In this document: piece by piece, positions 7,466 through 13,297 of the stretch
Numbering within the stretch: the first letter of the stretch is position 1
Layout: the number at the start of each line of letters is the position of its first letter
Program-made: the position numbers and the translations under genes
Notes under the pieces: generated by a model
What the model saw: only the letters and a program-made list of their open reading frames with translations
Databases searched by the model: none
What the model was told of the DNA's origin: nothing
IMG/VR virus record: IMGVR_UViG_3300002134_000002
Coordinates: 1 to 20,392 of that record
Strand: one strand, 5' to 3'
Origin: a virus
Length of the DNA stretch: 20,392 nucleotides

Positions 7466-7792
7466 ATGGCACAAAACTTTAGAAGATACACAAGCAACGA
7501 TGTAGGCACATCAGCAGCAACTTTATTTACATCAGACAGTTACGACACTGTAGTAGGTATTTCTGTAGCGAATGTTGCAGCTACTTCTGTTATCGCATCA
7601 GTTTATATCAACGATGGAACAAATGACATCTATCTAGTTAAAGATGCTCCTATTCCAGTAGGTTCTGCATTACAAGTATTAGATGGTGGAGCTAAATTTG
7701 TAGTTCAATCAGGAGATGCTTTAAAAGTAATTTCTGATACTGCAAGTTCTTTAGATGTTTGGGTTTCCACAGTTGATGCAATTAGTACATAG
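7466..7792 (+). CDS. 108-residue beta-sandwich virion protein (fibre-region copy A)
   Basis: This 108-residue protein has alternating hydrophobic strands: TLFTSDSYDTVVGISVANV, ASVYINDGTNDIYLVKD, SALQVLDGGAKFVVQSGDAL and VISDTASSLDVWVSTVDAI. The order 'strand - INDG..IYLVKDAPIPVGSALQV - GGAKFVVQSGDALKVIS' is common to small structural proteins in marine phage tail regions. An AAGGAG site upstream of 7466 decides the start. The protein encoded at 10852-11178 has the same length and the same order of elements (D..I/E L, then VLEAGDILKIQSET). The two therefore look like distant members of one family. They bracket the adhesin array and might be attachment collars or fibre-base proteins. The function is inferred. 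Confidence 0.72.
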   Translation: MAQNFRRYTSNDVGTSAATLFTSDSYDTVVGISVANVAATSVIASVYINDGTNDIYLVKDAPIPVGSALQVLDGGAKFVVQSGDALKVISDTASSLDVWVSTVDAIST

Positions 7793-7801
7793 GAATTAAT
7801 T

Positions 7802-8347
7802 ATGCCGTTTATCGGAAATAAACCAACAGCAGTACCTTTAACAAGTGCTGATTTAGCAGATAGTATTATTACTTCTGCAAAGATTGTAGATGGAACTATT
7901 GTTAATGGTGATATTAATGCTAGTGCTGCTATAGCTGGAACTAAGTTATCTGGTGCTGGTAAAGTATTACAAGTGGTTACTGCTACTGATTTAACTCAAA
8001 GAAGTACAACATCAACCTCTTTTGTTACAGGCTCAAATACTTTATCATTATCTATTACACCATCTTCTGCTTCTAGTAAAATATATTTAGTTTGTACAAC
8101 AAGTGGATATACAGGTTCACAAGCAAGATACACAATTTATAAAGATGCAACAAATCTAGGAACTGCTGAAGGAATGTCTGACAAGCAAGGTGGTAATTGG
8201 GAGTCTATTGCCATGTCATATTTAGATTCCCCATCAACTACATCTGCAACAACTTATCAAGTTTATTTTAAAAGTGCTACTGCTGGAACTACTTATTTAA
8301 ACAATGGCAATACAGCATCAATAACAGCATTTGAGATAGGAGCATAA
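7802..8347 (+). CDS. Short tail-fibre adhesin, cassette 1
   Basis: The product is 181 residues. The N-terminus (PFIGNKPTAVPLTSADLADS) and a short repeat shaft (IITSAKIVDGTIVNGDINAS) are typical of marine phage fibre proteins. From residue 53 a C-terminal domain begins: GKVLQVVTATDLTQRSTTST, SLSITPSSASSKIYLV, SYLDSPSTTSATTYQVYFKS and ITAFEIGA. This tip domain is recurrent in phage fibres. The adhesin at 9806-10276 carries the same domain (GKVLQVV..TSTSFVT..ITPSS..KI..YDSPSTTS). It starts after an AGGAA site overlapping the previous stop, and its own stop overlaps the ATG of the following chaperone-like gene (TAATG at 8347). The pairing of adhesin and chaperone is repeated twice more downstream. 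Confidence 0.75.
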   Translation: MPFIGNKPTAVPLTSADLADSIITSAKIVDGTIVNGDINASAAIAGTKLSGAGKVLQVVTATDLTQRSTTSTSFVTGSNTLSLSITPSSASSKIYLVCTTSGYTGSQARYTIYKDATNLGTAEGMSDKQGGNWESIAMSYLDSPSTTSATTYQVYFKSATAGTTYLNNGNTASITAFEIGA

Positions 8348-8607
8348 TGGAAAATAAAATTATAAAAGCAATTCAAAAAATAAATCCAACAGCAGAAGTT
8401 TCTGTTAGCGGAGAAGATATAAATACTATTGTTTGGGAAAATGGAACAGCACCTATCTCCAAATCAGAAATAGAAGCTATGATACCAGTTGTAGAACAAG
8501 AAATGGCACAAGAAGAATTAGATAAAGAAACTAAAAAACAAGAAGCTAAAGCAATTATGGAGCAATTAGGATTAACCAAAGAACACTTAAAGGCATTAGG
8601 ATTATAA
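8347..8607 (+). CDS. Tail-fibre assembly chaperone candidate, cassette 1
   Basis: This 86-residue protein begins within the TAATG overlap of the adhesin stop. Residues 5-53 (IIKAIQKINPTAEVSVSGED, then INTIVW, NGTAPISK, VVEQEM) are 39/49 identical to residues 4-52 of the protein encoded at 10276-10626. The C-terminal part differs completely: a charged helix QEELDKETKKQEAKAIMEQL ending in LTKEHLKALGL. Small acidic proteins encoded directly after a fibre gene, with a conserved N-terminal half, are typical of fibre assembly chaperones that help trimerisation of the adhesin tip. A role as a structural cap cannot be excluded. The neighbouring adhesin starts at 8609, one base after this stop. Confidence 0.65.
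   Translation: MENKIIKAIQKINPTAEVSVSGEDINTIVWENGTAPISKSEIEAMIPVVEQEMAQEELDKETKKQEAKAIMEQLGLTKEHLKALGL
8359..8505 (+). repeat. Diverged duplicate segment, copy 1 (matches 10285-10431)
   Basis: This 49-codon stretch aligns without gaps to 10285-10431. Their proteins agree at 39 of 49 positions by direct comparison, and the DNA is also visibly similar (for example both start ATTATAAAAGCAATTCAAAA). Similarity ends at the C-terminal boundary, where the two genes diverge. Confidence 0.8.
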
Positions 8608-8608
8608 T

Positions 8609-9478
8609 ATGGCATATATCGGACGCACACCCATCATTGGAAATTATCAGGTACTAGACGCAATCGTAGCGACTACTACAGATACCTACGCATTAACTAA
8701 AGATGCTGTTGCAGTATTCCCACAAACTCCAGCTAATTGCATAGTATCATTAAACGGAGTTATTCAAGCACCTACCGATTCCTACACTATATCAGGTTCT
8801 GATATTGTATTTGCTTCTGCCTTAACTGGTACGGATTCTATAGATTTTATTACAGTATTAGGAGATGTATTAAGTATTGGAACACCAACTGATGGAACAG
8901 TTACTACTGCTAAACTTGTAGATAGTTCTGTTACTACAGCAAAATTAAATGATGGTTCTGTATCTCTAGCAAAATTAACGGCTACTGGAACTCAAGATGC
9001 TACCACTTTCCTAAGAGGAGATAATACTTTTCAAACTATTGGTGTTAATACTCCATTTTTTCAAGCAAGAAAAATAACTACTCAATCTGTTGCTCAAAAT
9101 GTAACTACAGTAGTTTTATTTGATAGTGAAGATTTTGATGATGACGGAGTATATGATCCAGCTACAGGAAAATTTGAACCTAGTGAAGCAGCATATTATT
9201 ATATATTTTCACAAATAGCATTTGCAACAAGTGGGGGTAATGAGCAAATTCAGATTTATAAAAATGGTACAACAGTTTTACAATGGTCGCAATTTGATGG
9301 TGCTTCAACAGAAAATCACAAAGCACAACAAGTTCAAAATATAGTGTACTTAAATGGTACAACTGATTATGTTCAAATAAGAGGAACAAATTCTAAATCT
9401 GGTGGTGCAGATTTAAGCACAAGTTTATTAGGAACAGGAGATGCTTGTGTGTTTTTAGCATATAAATTAATAGAATAA
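8609..9478 (+). CDS. Tail-fibre adhesin with C1q-like tip, cassette 2
   Basis: The product is 289 residues. Residues 1-90 (YIGRTPIIGNYQVLDAIVAT, FPQTPANCIVSLNGVIQAP, YTISGSDIVFAS, IDFITVLGDVLSIG) are the frequent marine phage fibre N-terminal module. Residues about 99-123 are a short shaft of TTAKL/SLAKL repeats. From about 148 to 289 the sequence resembles the C1q/TNF-like jelly roll: VVLFDSEDFDDDGVYDPATG, KFEPSEAAYYYIFSQIAF, IQIYKNGTTVLQWSQ, DYVQIRGTNSKSG and DACVFLAYKL. That trimeric fold is often used as a receptor-binding tip. The start at 8609 is one base after the previous gene. The stop at 9476-9478 lies two bases before the next chaperone-like gene. The N-terminal module is unlike the adhesins on either side. 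Confidence 0.78.
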   Translation: MAYIGRTPIIGNYQVLDAIVATTTDTYALTKDAVAVFPQTPANCIVSLNGVIQAPTDSYTISGSDIVFASALTGTDSIDFITVLGDVLSIGTPTDGTVTTAKLVDSSVTTAKLNDGSVSLAKLTATGTQDATTFLRGDNTFQTIGVNTPFFQARKITTQSVAQNVTTVVLFDSEDFDDDGVYDPATGKFEPSEAAYYYIFSQIAFATSGGNEQIQIYKNGTTVLQWSQFDGASTENHKAQQVQNIVYLNGTTDYVQIRGTNSKSGGADLSTSLLGTGDACVFLAYKLIE

Positions 9479-9480
9479 TT

Positions 9481-9804
9481 ATGACAATATCAACTAAAAT
9501 AAAACTATACGCAAACCAAGAGATAGACTTCTCTAAAGATGTTCTATTGCAAGACGATAGTAATGGCAAAGGTGCTTACATTAAAGAATGGAATCTTGAT
9601 ATTCCTAAACCTACAATGGCACAACTAGATGCCTTTGAAGCCGAAGCTACTACTTATGAGAACAATCAAAAGATTATACAAACTAGAAAATCTTTATATG
9701 GTGCTTGGGAAAAACAATTAGAAGAAATATACGATAACGGAATGGATAGCTGGAAAGCTAGAATAGCACAAATCAAAGCTGACAATCCAAAGGAGAATAA
9801 TTAA
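9481..9804 (+). CDS. Tail-fibre assembly chaperone candidate, cassette 2
   Basis: This encodes 107 residues, acidic to neutral, with an N-terminal beta segment (KIKLYANQEIDFSKDVLLQD), then WNLDIPKPTMAQLDAFE and a long helical C-terminal half (RKSLYGAWEKQLEEIYDNGM, DSWKARIAQIKADNPK). The 'IPKPTMAQLDAFE' element followed by a charged helix recalls phage tail-fibre chaperones and XkdW-like proteins; the assignment is by resemblance. It shares no clear sequence identity with the chaperones of cassettes 1 and 3, as its adhesin also differs from theirs, which fits a cognate-pair model. A two-base gap separates it from the adhesin and one base from the following gene, whose AAAGGAG site lies at its 3' end. 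Confidence 0.62.
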   Translation: MTISTKIKLYANQEIDFSKDVLLQDDSNGKGAYIKEWNLDIPKPTMAQLDAFEAEATTYENNQKIIQTRKSLYGAWEKQLEEIYDNGMDSWKARIAQIKADNPKENN

Positions 9805-9805
9805 T

Positions 9806-10276
9806 ATGGCACTTATAACATTAGGAGCAAATGCAATTACAGCGTTACCCTCTGGAGTAGGTGGTAAGGTTTTGCAGGTTGTTACTGCTACAACAACGAC
9901 AAATACATCTACTACTTCAACATCTTTTGTTACAACTGCTTTATCAGCTTCAATTACACCATCTTCAGATTCAAATAAAATTTTAATACAAATTCTTGGT
10001 GGTTCTTTTTATAATGTAACTGCTGGATATGGTTGTATTGCTACAATATTTAGAGACACTACTGAAACATCAGGTCAATCTTATGGAATAGGAAATACTT
10101 GGAGTGCAACAGCAAGAATACAAGTACCAGCAACTCTTGGAATATATGACAGTCCATCTACTACTTCTTCTATTACATATAGTTTAAGAATAAAATCAGA
10201 AAGTGCTAGTGGAACAGCTCAGTATATTCCTAATGCTGATTTGGGTACAATAATTTTAATGGAGATTTTAGCATAA
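9806..10276 (+). CDS. Short tail-fibre adhesin, cassette 3
   Basis: The product is 156 residues. After a very short N-terminus (ALITLGANAITALPSGVG) the domain shared with cassette 1 begins at residue 20: GKVLQVVTATTTTNTSTTST, SASITPSSDSNKILIQIL, GIYDSPSTTSSITYSLRIKS, ending TIILMEILA. Unlike cassette 1 it has no fibre-shaft repeats, so it is close to a free tip domain. AAAGGAG ahead of the ATG at 9806 sets the start. Its stop overlaps the ATG of the following chaperone (TAATG at 10276). It may be a recent duplicate of cassette 1 that has lost its shaft, or a tip module for another fibre. Confidence 0.72.
   Translation: MALITLGANAITALPSGVGGKVLQVVTATTTTNTSTTSTSFVTTALSASITPSSDSNKILIQILGGSFYNVTAGYGCIATIFRDTTETSGQSYGIGNTWSATARIQVPATLGIYDSPSTTSSITYSLRIKSESASGTAQYIPNADLGTIILMEILA
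9863..10276 (+). repeat. Diverged duplicate tip domain (matches 7958-8347)
   Basis: The C-terminal domains of the cassette 1 and cassette 3 adhesins begin with the same GKVLQVVTAT and share TSTSFVT, ITPSS..S.KI and DSPSTTS..TY in the same order. The DNA is also similar at the start of the unit (GGTAAAGTATT versus GGTAAGGTTTT). Between these blocks the sequences differ strongly, as expected for loops under selection to change binding. Confidence 0.65.
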
Positions 10277-10626
10277 TGAGCAATATTATAAAAGCAATTC
10301 AAAAAATTAATTCAACAGCAGAAGTTTCTGTTAGTGGAGAAGACATCAATACAATCACTTGGCACAATGGAACAACTCCTATATCTAAAGAAGACATTGA
10401 AGCACAATTCCCAGCAGTAGAACTAGAGATGGCTATGACTGATTTAAGACAAAAGAGAAATGCAGCACTTGCTAATTCTGATTGGTCTGTATTAACTGAT
10501 GTACCATTAAACCCTGCTATGAGATCTGCATGGATGAATTATAGAACTTTATTAAGAAATTTAACTAATGGGTTAACTACTGTAGAAGAAGCACAAGCAG
10601 TAACATTACCTCTACCACCAAAATAA
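10276..10626 (+). CDS. Tail-fibre assembly chaperone, cassette 3
   Basis: The product is 116 residues. The N-terminal half is nearly the same as that of the cassette 1 chaperone (39/49 identical over residues 4-52). The C-terminal half is different and recognisable: a charged segment RQKRNAALANSDWSVL, then PLNPAMRSAWMNYRTLLRNL, the pattern of phage tail-fibre assembly chaperone tail domains (APC type: RN..L..SDW......P.......W..YR..LR.L). This strengthens the chaperone call for the whole set. The start at 10276 overlaps the adhesin stop, so the two proteins are co-translated. The C-terminal exchange relative to cassette 1 suggests recombination at the domain border. It is the last gene of the adhesin array. 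Confidence 0.78.
   Translation: MSNIIKAIQKINSTAEVSVSGEDINTITWHNGTTPISKEDIEAQFPAVELEMAMTDLRQKRNAALANSDWSVLTDVPLNPAMRSAWMNYRTLLRNLTNGLTTVEEAQAVTLPLPPK
10285..10431 (+). repeat. Diverged duplicate segment, copy 2 (matches 8359-8505)
   Basis: This is the second copy of the 49-codon N-terminal segment of the chaperone genes. Ten amino-acid differences separate it from the first copy, and there are no gaps. The sequence after 10431 is unrelated to that after 8505. Confidence 0.8.
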
Positions 10627-10627
10627 A

Positions 10628-10801
10628 ATGCCAAGAAAATCTGCAACAGATGTAAGTTTGGAGTTTATCTGTAGAGAGATTCAAGAGCTTAAAGCTGAAC
10701 AAAAATTATTAAGATCAGACATCAATAAAGGCAAGGGTGCTGTATGGTTATTATTAATTATAGCTGGTATGGTAACTGGACTATTAAGCTATTTTAAATA
10801 A
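10628..10801 (+). CDS. Small single-span membrane protein, holin candidate
   Basis: ATG at 10628, one base after the previous stop, opens a 57-residue frame ending in TAA at 10799-10801. Residues 1-36 are polar and helical (SLEFICREIQELKAEQKLLR). Residues 38-56 form one clear membrane segment, AVWLLLIIAGMVTGLLSYF, with a terminal lysine. An amphipathic or coiled-coil N-terminus followed by a C-terminal span is the layout of XhlA-like and some holin proteins. The muramidase-like gene lies far away (19266), so lysis pairing is not evident from proximity. It could equally be a membrane anchor for tail or ejection functions. The gene is supported by tight spacing and the well-formed membrane segment. 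Confidence 0.68.
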   Translation: MPRKSATDVSLEFICREIQELKAEQKLLRSDINKGKGAVWLLLIIAGMVTGLLSYFK

Positions 10802-10802
10802 T

Positions 10803-10868
10803 ATGTTTCCCTATACAGAAGAAGAATATGAGTTTATAACTAAATACACATATGGCAAATACTTATAA
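10803..10868 (+). CDS. Possible 21-residue ORF bridging two genes
   Basis: ATG at 10803 follows the previous stop by one base and gives MFPYTEEEYEFITKYTYGKY plus one leucine before TAA at 10866-10868. It overlaps the next ATG (10852) by 17 bases. Neither start has a convincing ribosome site, so this mini-frame could pass ribosomes from the membrane-protein gene to the next gene by translational coupling. The peptide itself is acidic and aromatic. The call is weak. Confidence 0.3.
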   Translation: MFPYTEEEYEFITKYTYGKYL

Positions 10869-11178
10869 AAATGCTTTTTTTAAATTAGATACTACTGATC
10901 TAACTACAGTATATACCTGTCCTGCCAATACAACTGCTTTAATTAAAACAATTCAAATGACAAACGAACATGCTACAAACAATACTATAGAACTATTTAT
11001 AACAGATAGTTCTGCTTCTATTACATATGAATTCTACCATGAAGATATGTCAGCAGGAACTACATCTAATGGAGCTATAGGAACAATAGTATTAGAGGCT
11101 GGAGATATTTTAAAAATTCAATCTGAAACTGTTGATGTTGTAGAAGGAACTGTTAGCTTAGTAGAAATAGATTTTTAA
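10852..11178 (+). CDS. 108-residue beta-sandwich virion protein (fibre-region copy B)
   Basis: This 108-residue beta-rich protein reads AFFKLDTTDLTTVYTCPANT, TALIKTIQMTNEHATNNTIE, LFITDSS, TIVLEAGDILKIQSETVD and GTVSLVEIDF. Its length and order of strands parallel the protein encoded at 7466-7792, with 'T.LYT - I..I...N - I.LFI.D - VLEAGD.LKI' matching 'T.LFT - V.ISVAN - VYIND - VVQSGDALKVIS'. It starts without a good ribosome site and may depend on coupling from upstream. The next gene starts one base after its stop. A structural role in the tail or fibre base is likely but not shown. Confidence 0.72.
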   Translation: MANTYKNAFFKLDTTDLTTVYTCPANTTALIKTIQMTNEHATNNTIELFITDSSASITYEFYHEDMSAGTTSNGAIGTIVLEAGDILKIQSETVDVVEGTVSLVEIDF

Positions 11179-11610
11179 ATGGACGCAATTAGTATTCCAA
11201 AAGAGAGTATTAAAACTGTATGGAATTTAGTTGAAAATGATATTACTAAAGCCTTAATTAGATCTGGCGGCTATGCCAATTCTGATTACTTTAAACAACA
11301 ATGTTTAGAGGGCTTTTTTCAGTTATGGATTGTCTGGGATTCAGAGAACAAAAACAAGTACTTTGGAGTCTGTGTAACTGAGATTATTGTACGACCTTTA
11401 CAAAGATGCCTTAATATTCGTATAATGACAGGTAGACACAGAGAAAAATGGCAACATTTATTAAAAAAAATAGAGGTCTGGGCAGCGTTAAATAACTGTG
11501 ATAAAATGGAGCTTATTGCAAGACCAGGTTGGGAAAGAATTTTGAAGAATTTTAAATACTCTAAGAGTCATGTATTGTTAGAGAAACCATTAAAAAGAGG
11601 AGTAAAATAA
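11179..11610 (+). CDS. GNAT-fold phage protein (T7 gp13/internal-virion type)
   Basis: The product is 143 residues. The central strand pair IVWDSENKNKYFGVCVTEII, the segment NIRIMTGRHREKWQHLLKKI and the end KMELIARPGWERILKNFKYS follow the acetyltransferase (GNAT) fold seen in small podovirus proteins such as T7 gp13, where it is not known to act as an enzyme. The classic acetyl-CoA loop (Q/RxxGxG/A) is not evident; GRHREKW at 85-91 is the nearest candidate. So a structural or assembly role in ejection-protein incorporation is more likely than acetylation. The gene sits at the head of the ejection module, and its stop overlaps the next ATG (TAATG at 11610). The family call is by pattern recognition. 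Confidence 0.68.
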   Translation: MDAISIPKESIKTVWNLVENDITKALIRSGGYANSDYFKQQCLEGFFQLWIVWDSENKNKYFGVCVTEIIVRPLQRCLNIRIMTGRHREKWQHLLKKIEVWAALNNCDKMELIARPGWERILKNFKYSKSHVLLEKPLKRGVK

Positions 11611-12311
11611 TGTCAAGCGGTGGCGGTGGTGGAAATACTACTAATATAACAACAGATCCTTGGGCACCATCAACTGGTGCTTTAAATCAAATCATATCAG
11701 AAGCTGGAACAGTTTATGGACAGGGCCCAGCATATGCTGCACCTAGTCAAACAACATTAACTGGTTTGGCTGCACAAGAACAATTAGCAGGTTCTGCTAA
11801 CCAACAACTAGCTGCAACTGTAGCTGGTCAATATTCAAATCCTTTTTTATCTCCTATTATATCTGGTGCTGCAAATGAAGTTTATAGCAATGTAGCTAGT
11901 CAATTTAGTGGAGCAGGTAGAACTCCAGGTGGTACAGTTTCTCAACAACAAGTTGCAACTGGTATTGCAGAAAAAGCATTACCTTACGCCTTCCAATCTT
12001 ATGAAAATGAAAGAGGAAGACAATTACAAACTGCACAACAACTTCCTAGTTTAACTTCTGTAGGACAGACTATGGATGATATGGAAAAAGCTAGACTTAA
12101 TGCTCCTTATGAGAATTTAGTAAATTACGCTAATATTATGAATCCTATTGCACGAGGTGGACAAACACAATCAAATGTTGGCCCAGCCCCTAATCGTTTA
12201 GGTATGGCTGCTGGTGGTGCATTAATGGGATCTACACTTGGTACTGCAGTAGGTGGAAGTAGTGGTGGAACTTATGGAGCAATATTAGGTGCATTAGGTG
12301 GCTTATTATAG
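11610..12311 (+). CDS. Glycine-rich ejection-protein candidate with hydrophobic C-terminus
   Basis: This 233-residue protein starts SSGGGGGNTTNITTDPWAPS and has a helical middle (ALNQIISEAGTVYGQG, ENERGRQLQTAQQLPSLTSV). It ends with about 38 residues of Gly/Ala/Leu that look membrane-active (MAAGGALMGSTLGTAVGGSS, TYGAILGALGGLL). Small proteins with a glycine-rich hydrophobic end are typical of the first ejected proteins of short-tailed phages (compare P22 gp7), which cross the cell envelope with the DNA. It is the first of five consecutive genes without enzyme motifs placed between the tail and lysis genes. Coupled start at 11610. Confidence 0.65.
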   Translation: MSSGGGGGNTTNITTDPWAPSTGALNQIISEAGTVYGQGPAYAAPSQTTLTGLAAQEQLAGSANQQLAATVAGQYSNPFLSPIISGAANEVYSNVASQFSGAGRTPGGTVSQQQVATGIAEKALPYAFQSYENERGRQLQTAQQLPSLTSVGQTMDDMEKARLNAPYENLVNYANIMNPIARGGQTQSNVGPAPNRLGMAAGGALMGSTLGTAVGGSSGGTYGAILGALGGLL

Positions 12312-12313
12312 TT

Positions 12314-13297
12314 ATGAAGATTGTACCAGTTAAACAAGGTGGTGTATTAAACTACCTCGGTAAACAAAAAATTGTATCGGCTCCTATCAAATGGAGATCT
12401 GCACCAGATCATCCATTATCTCATTTAGTTTATATTACAGATGACGAAATAAAACTTCTTATTAAAAAAGATTTACATAACTCTATGCCTGATGGAAAAG
12501 CCAATCTTGGCCCAGCTGGACTTAGAAGTTTAAATGGTGGTGGCGGTGGTTCTGAAGGAGCAGGTAGTGATAGTGGTGGTGGTGGATCAGATTCTACTGA
12601 CTCAGGAGATATGGGTTCCGAAGCAGCTAATGATGCATCTACTAATGCTGGAAATGCTTCCGTAGGAGCAGATAGCACAGATAGTTTTGGTGGTTATGAT
12701 CCTGATGCTGGTTTTACTACTTCACCACAAGATCAAGTAGATACTGGAGATTTAGGAAGTGAAGCAGCTAACGATGCTGCTACTGCTTCTGGTGCGGATT
12801 CTGTTGGACAAGGAACTTTTAGTTCATATAGCCAAATTGGTTCTAAAATGACAAATATAGCAAATTATATGAAAGGAAATCCAGGAACAACACTTGGATT
12901 AAACGCTATTAGTGCACTAACTGGAATCCCTGGTTTGTCACTTGCATATGCTATTAATAGTATTTATGGTACTCCAGCGACTAGTACCTCTACAAGCTCT
13001 GCAAATTCTGAAAACTCAGGTGGTGGTGATAGCTATAATGAAAGTCAAATTTCTCAAATATTAACTCAAGTAGCCAATCAATATACAGGGCCTTCAGCAG
13101 CTAAAAATTTTACACAACAGTACCCAAGTTCTACACAAAGTGGTACACTATCTTTTCAAAGTGCATACAATACAGCTAAACAAAATTTAGGATCTTTATT
13201 GACTGCACCTATGTCACCCTATGGAAACAATGCTGTTTCAGCTAGTCCATTTTATGACTACTTAAAAAAGAATAATTTAGATAGAGGAATATTATAA
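12314..13297 (+). CDS. Low-complexity internal virion or ejection protein with internal repeat
   Basis: The product is 327 residues. Residues 1-70 form a compact segment (MKIVPVKQGGVLNYLGKQKI, VYITDDEIKLLIKKDLHNSM, ending near GPAGLRSLN). A Gly/Ser/Asp-rich linker follows, in which GDxGSEAANDA occurs twice (residues 98-108 and 145-155). Later come a mildly hydrophobic part (TLGLNAISALTGIPGLSLAY) and a polar C-terminal region ending FYDYLKKNNLDRGIL. No enzyme motif is visible. The sequence fits a flexible protein stored in the virion and ejected with DNA. It is framed by similar ejection-type genes: two bases from the previous stop and a one-base overlap with the next start. Confidence 0.6.
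   Translation: MKIVPVKQGGVLNYLGKQKIVSAPIKWRSAPDHPLSHLVYITDDEIKLLIKKDLHNSMPDGKANLGPAGLRSLNGGGGGSEGAGSDSGGGGSDSTDSGDMGSEAANDASTNAGNASVGADSTDSFGGYDPDAGFTTSPQDQVDTGDLGSEAANDAATASGADSVGQGTFSSYSQIGSKMTNIANYMKGNPGTTLGLNAISALTGIPGLSLAYAINSIYGTPATSTSTSSANSENSGGGDSYNESQISQILTQVANQYTGPSAAKNFTQQYPSSTQSGTLSFQSAYNTAKQNLGSLLTAPMSPYGNNAVSASPFYDYLKKNNLDRGIL

Noticed and set aside
7802-10626. Diversity-generating retroelement acting on the adhesin tips
   Set aside because: No reverse transcriptase gene and no template/variable repeat pair with A-specific changes was seen. The similarity between cassettes is that of old duplication with many kinds of change.
11179-11610. An active acetyltransferase modifying host or phage proteins
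   Set aside because: The acetyl-CoA loop is not recognisable, and GNAT-fold proteins at this place in podovirus genomes are not known to act as enzymes.
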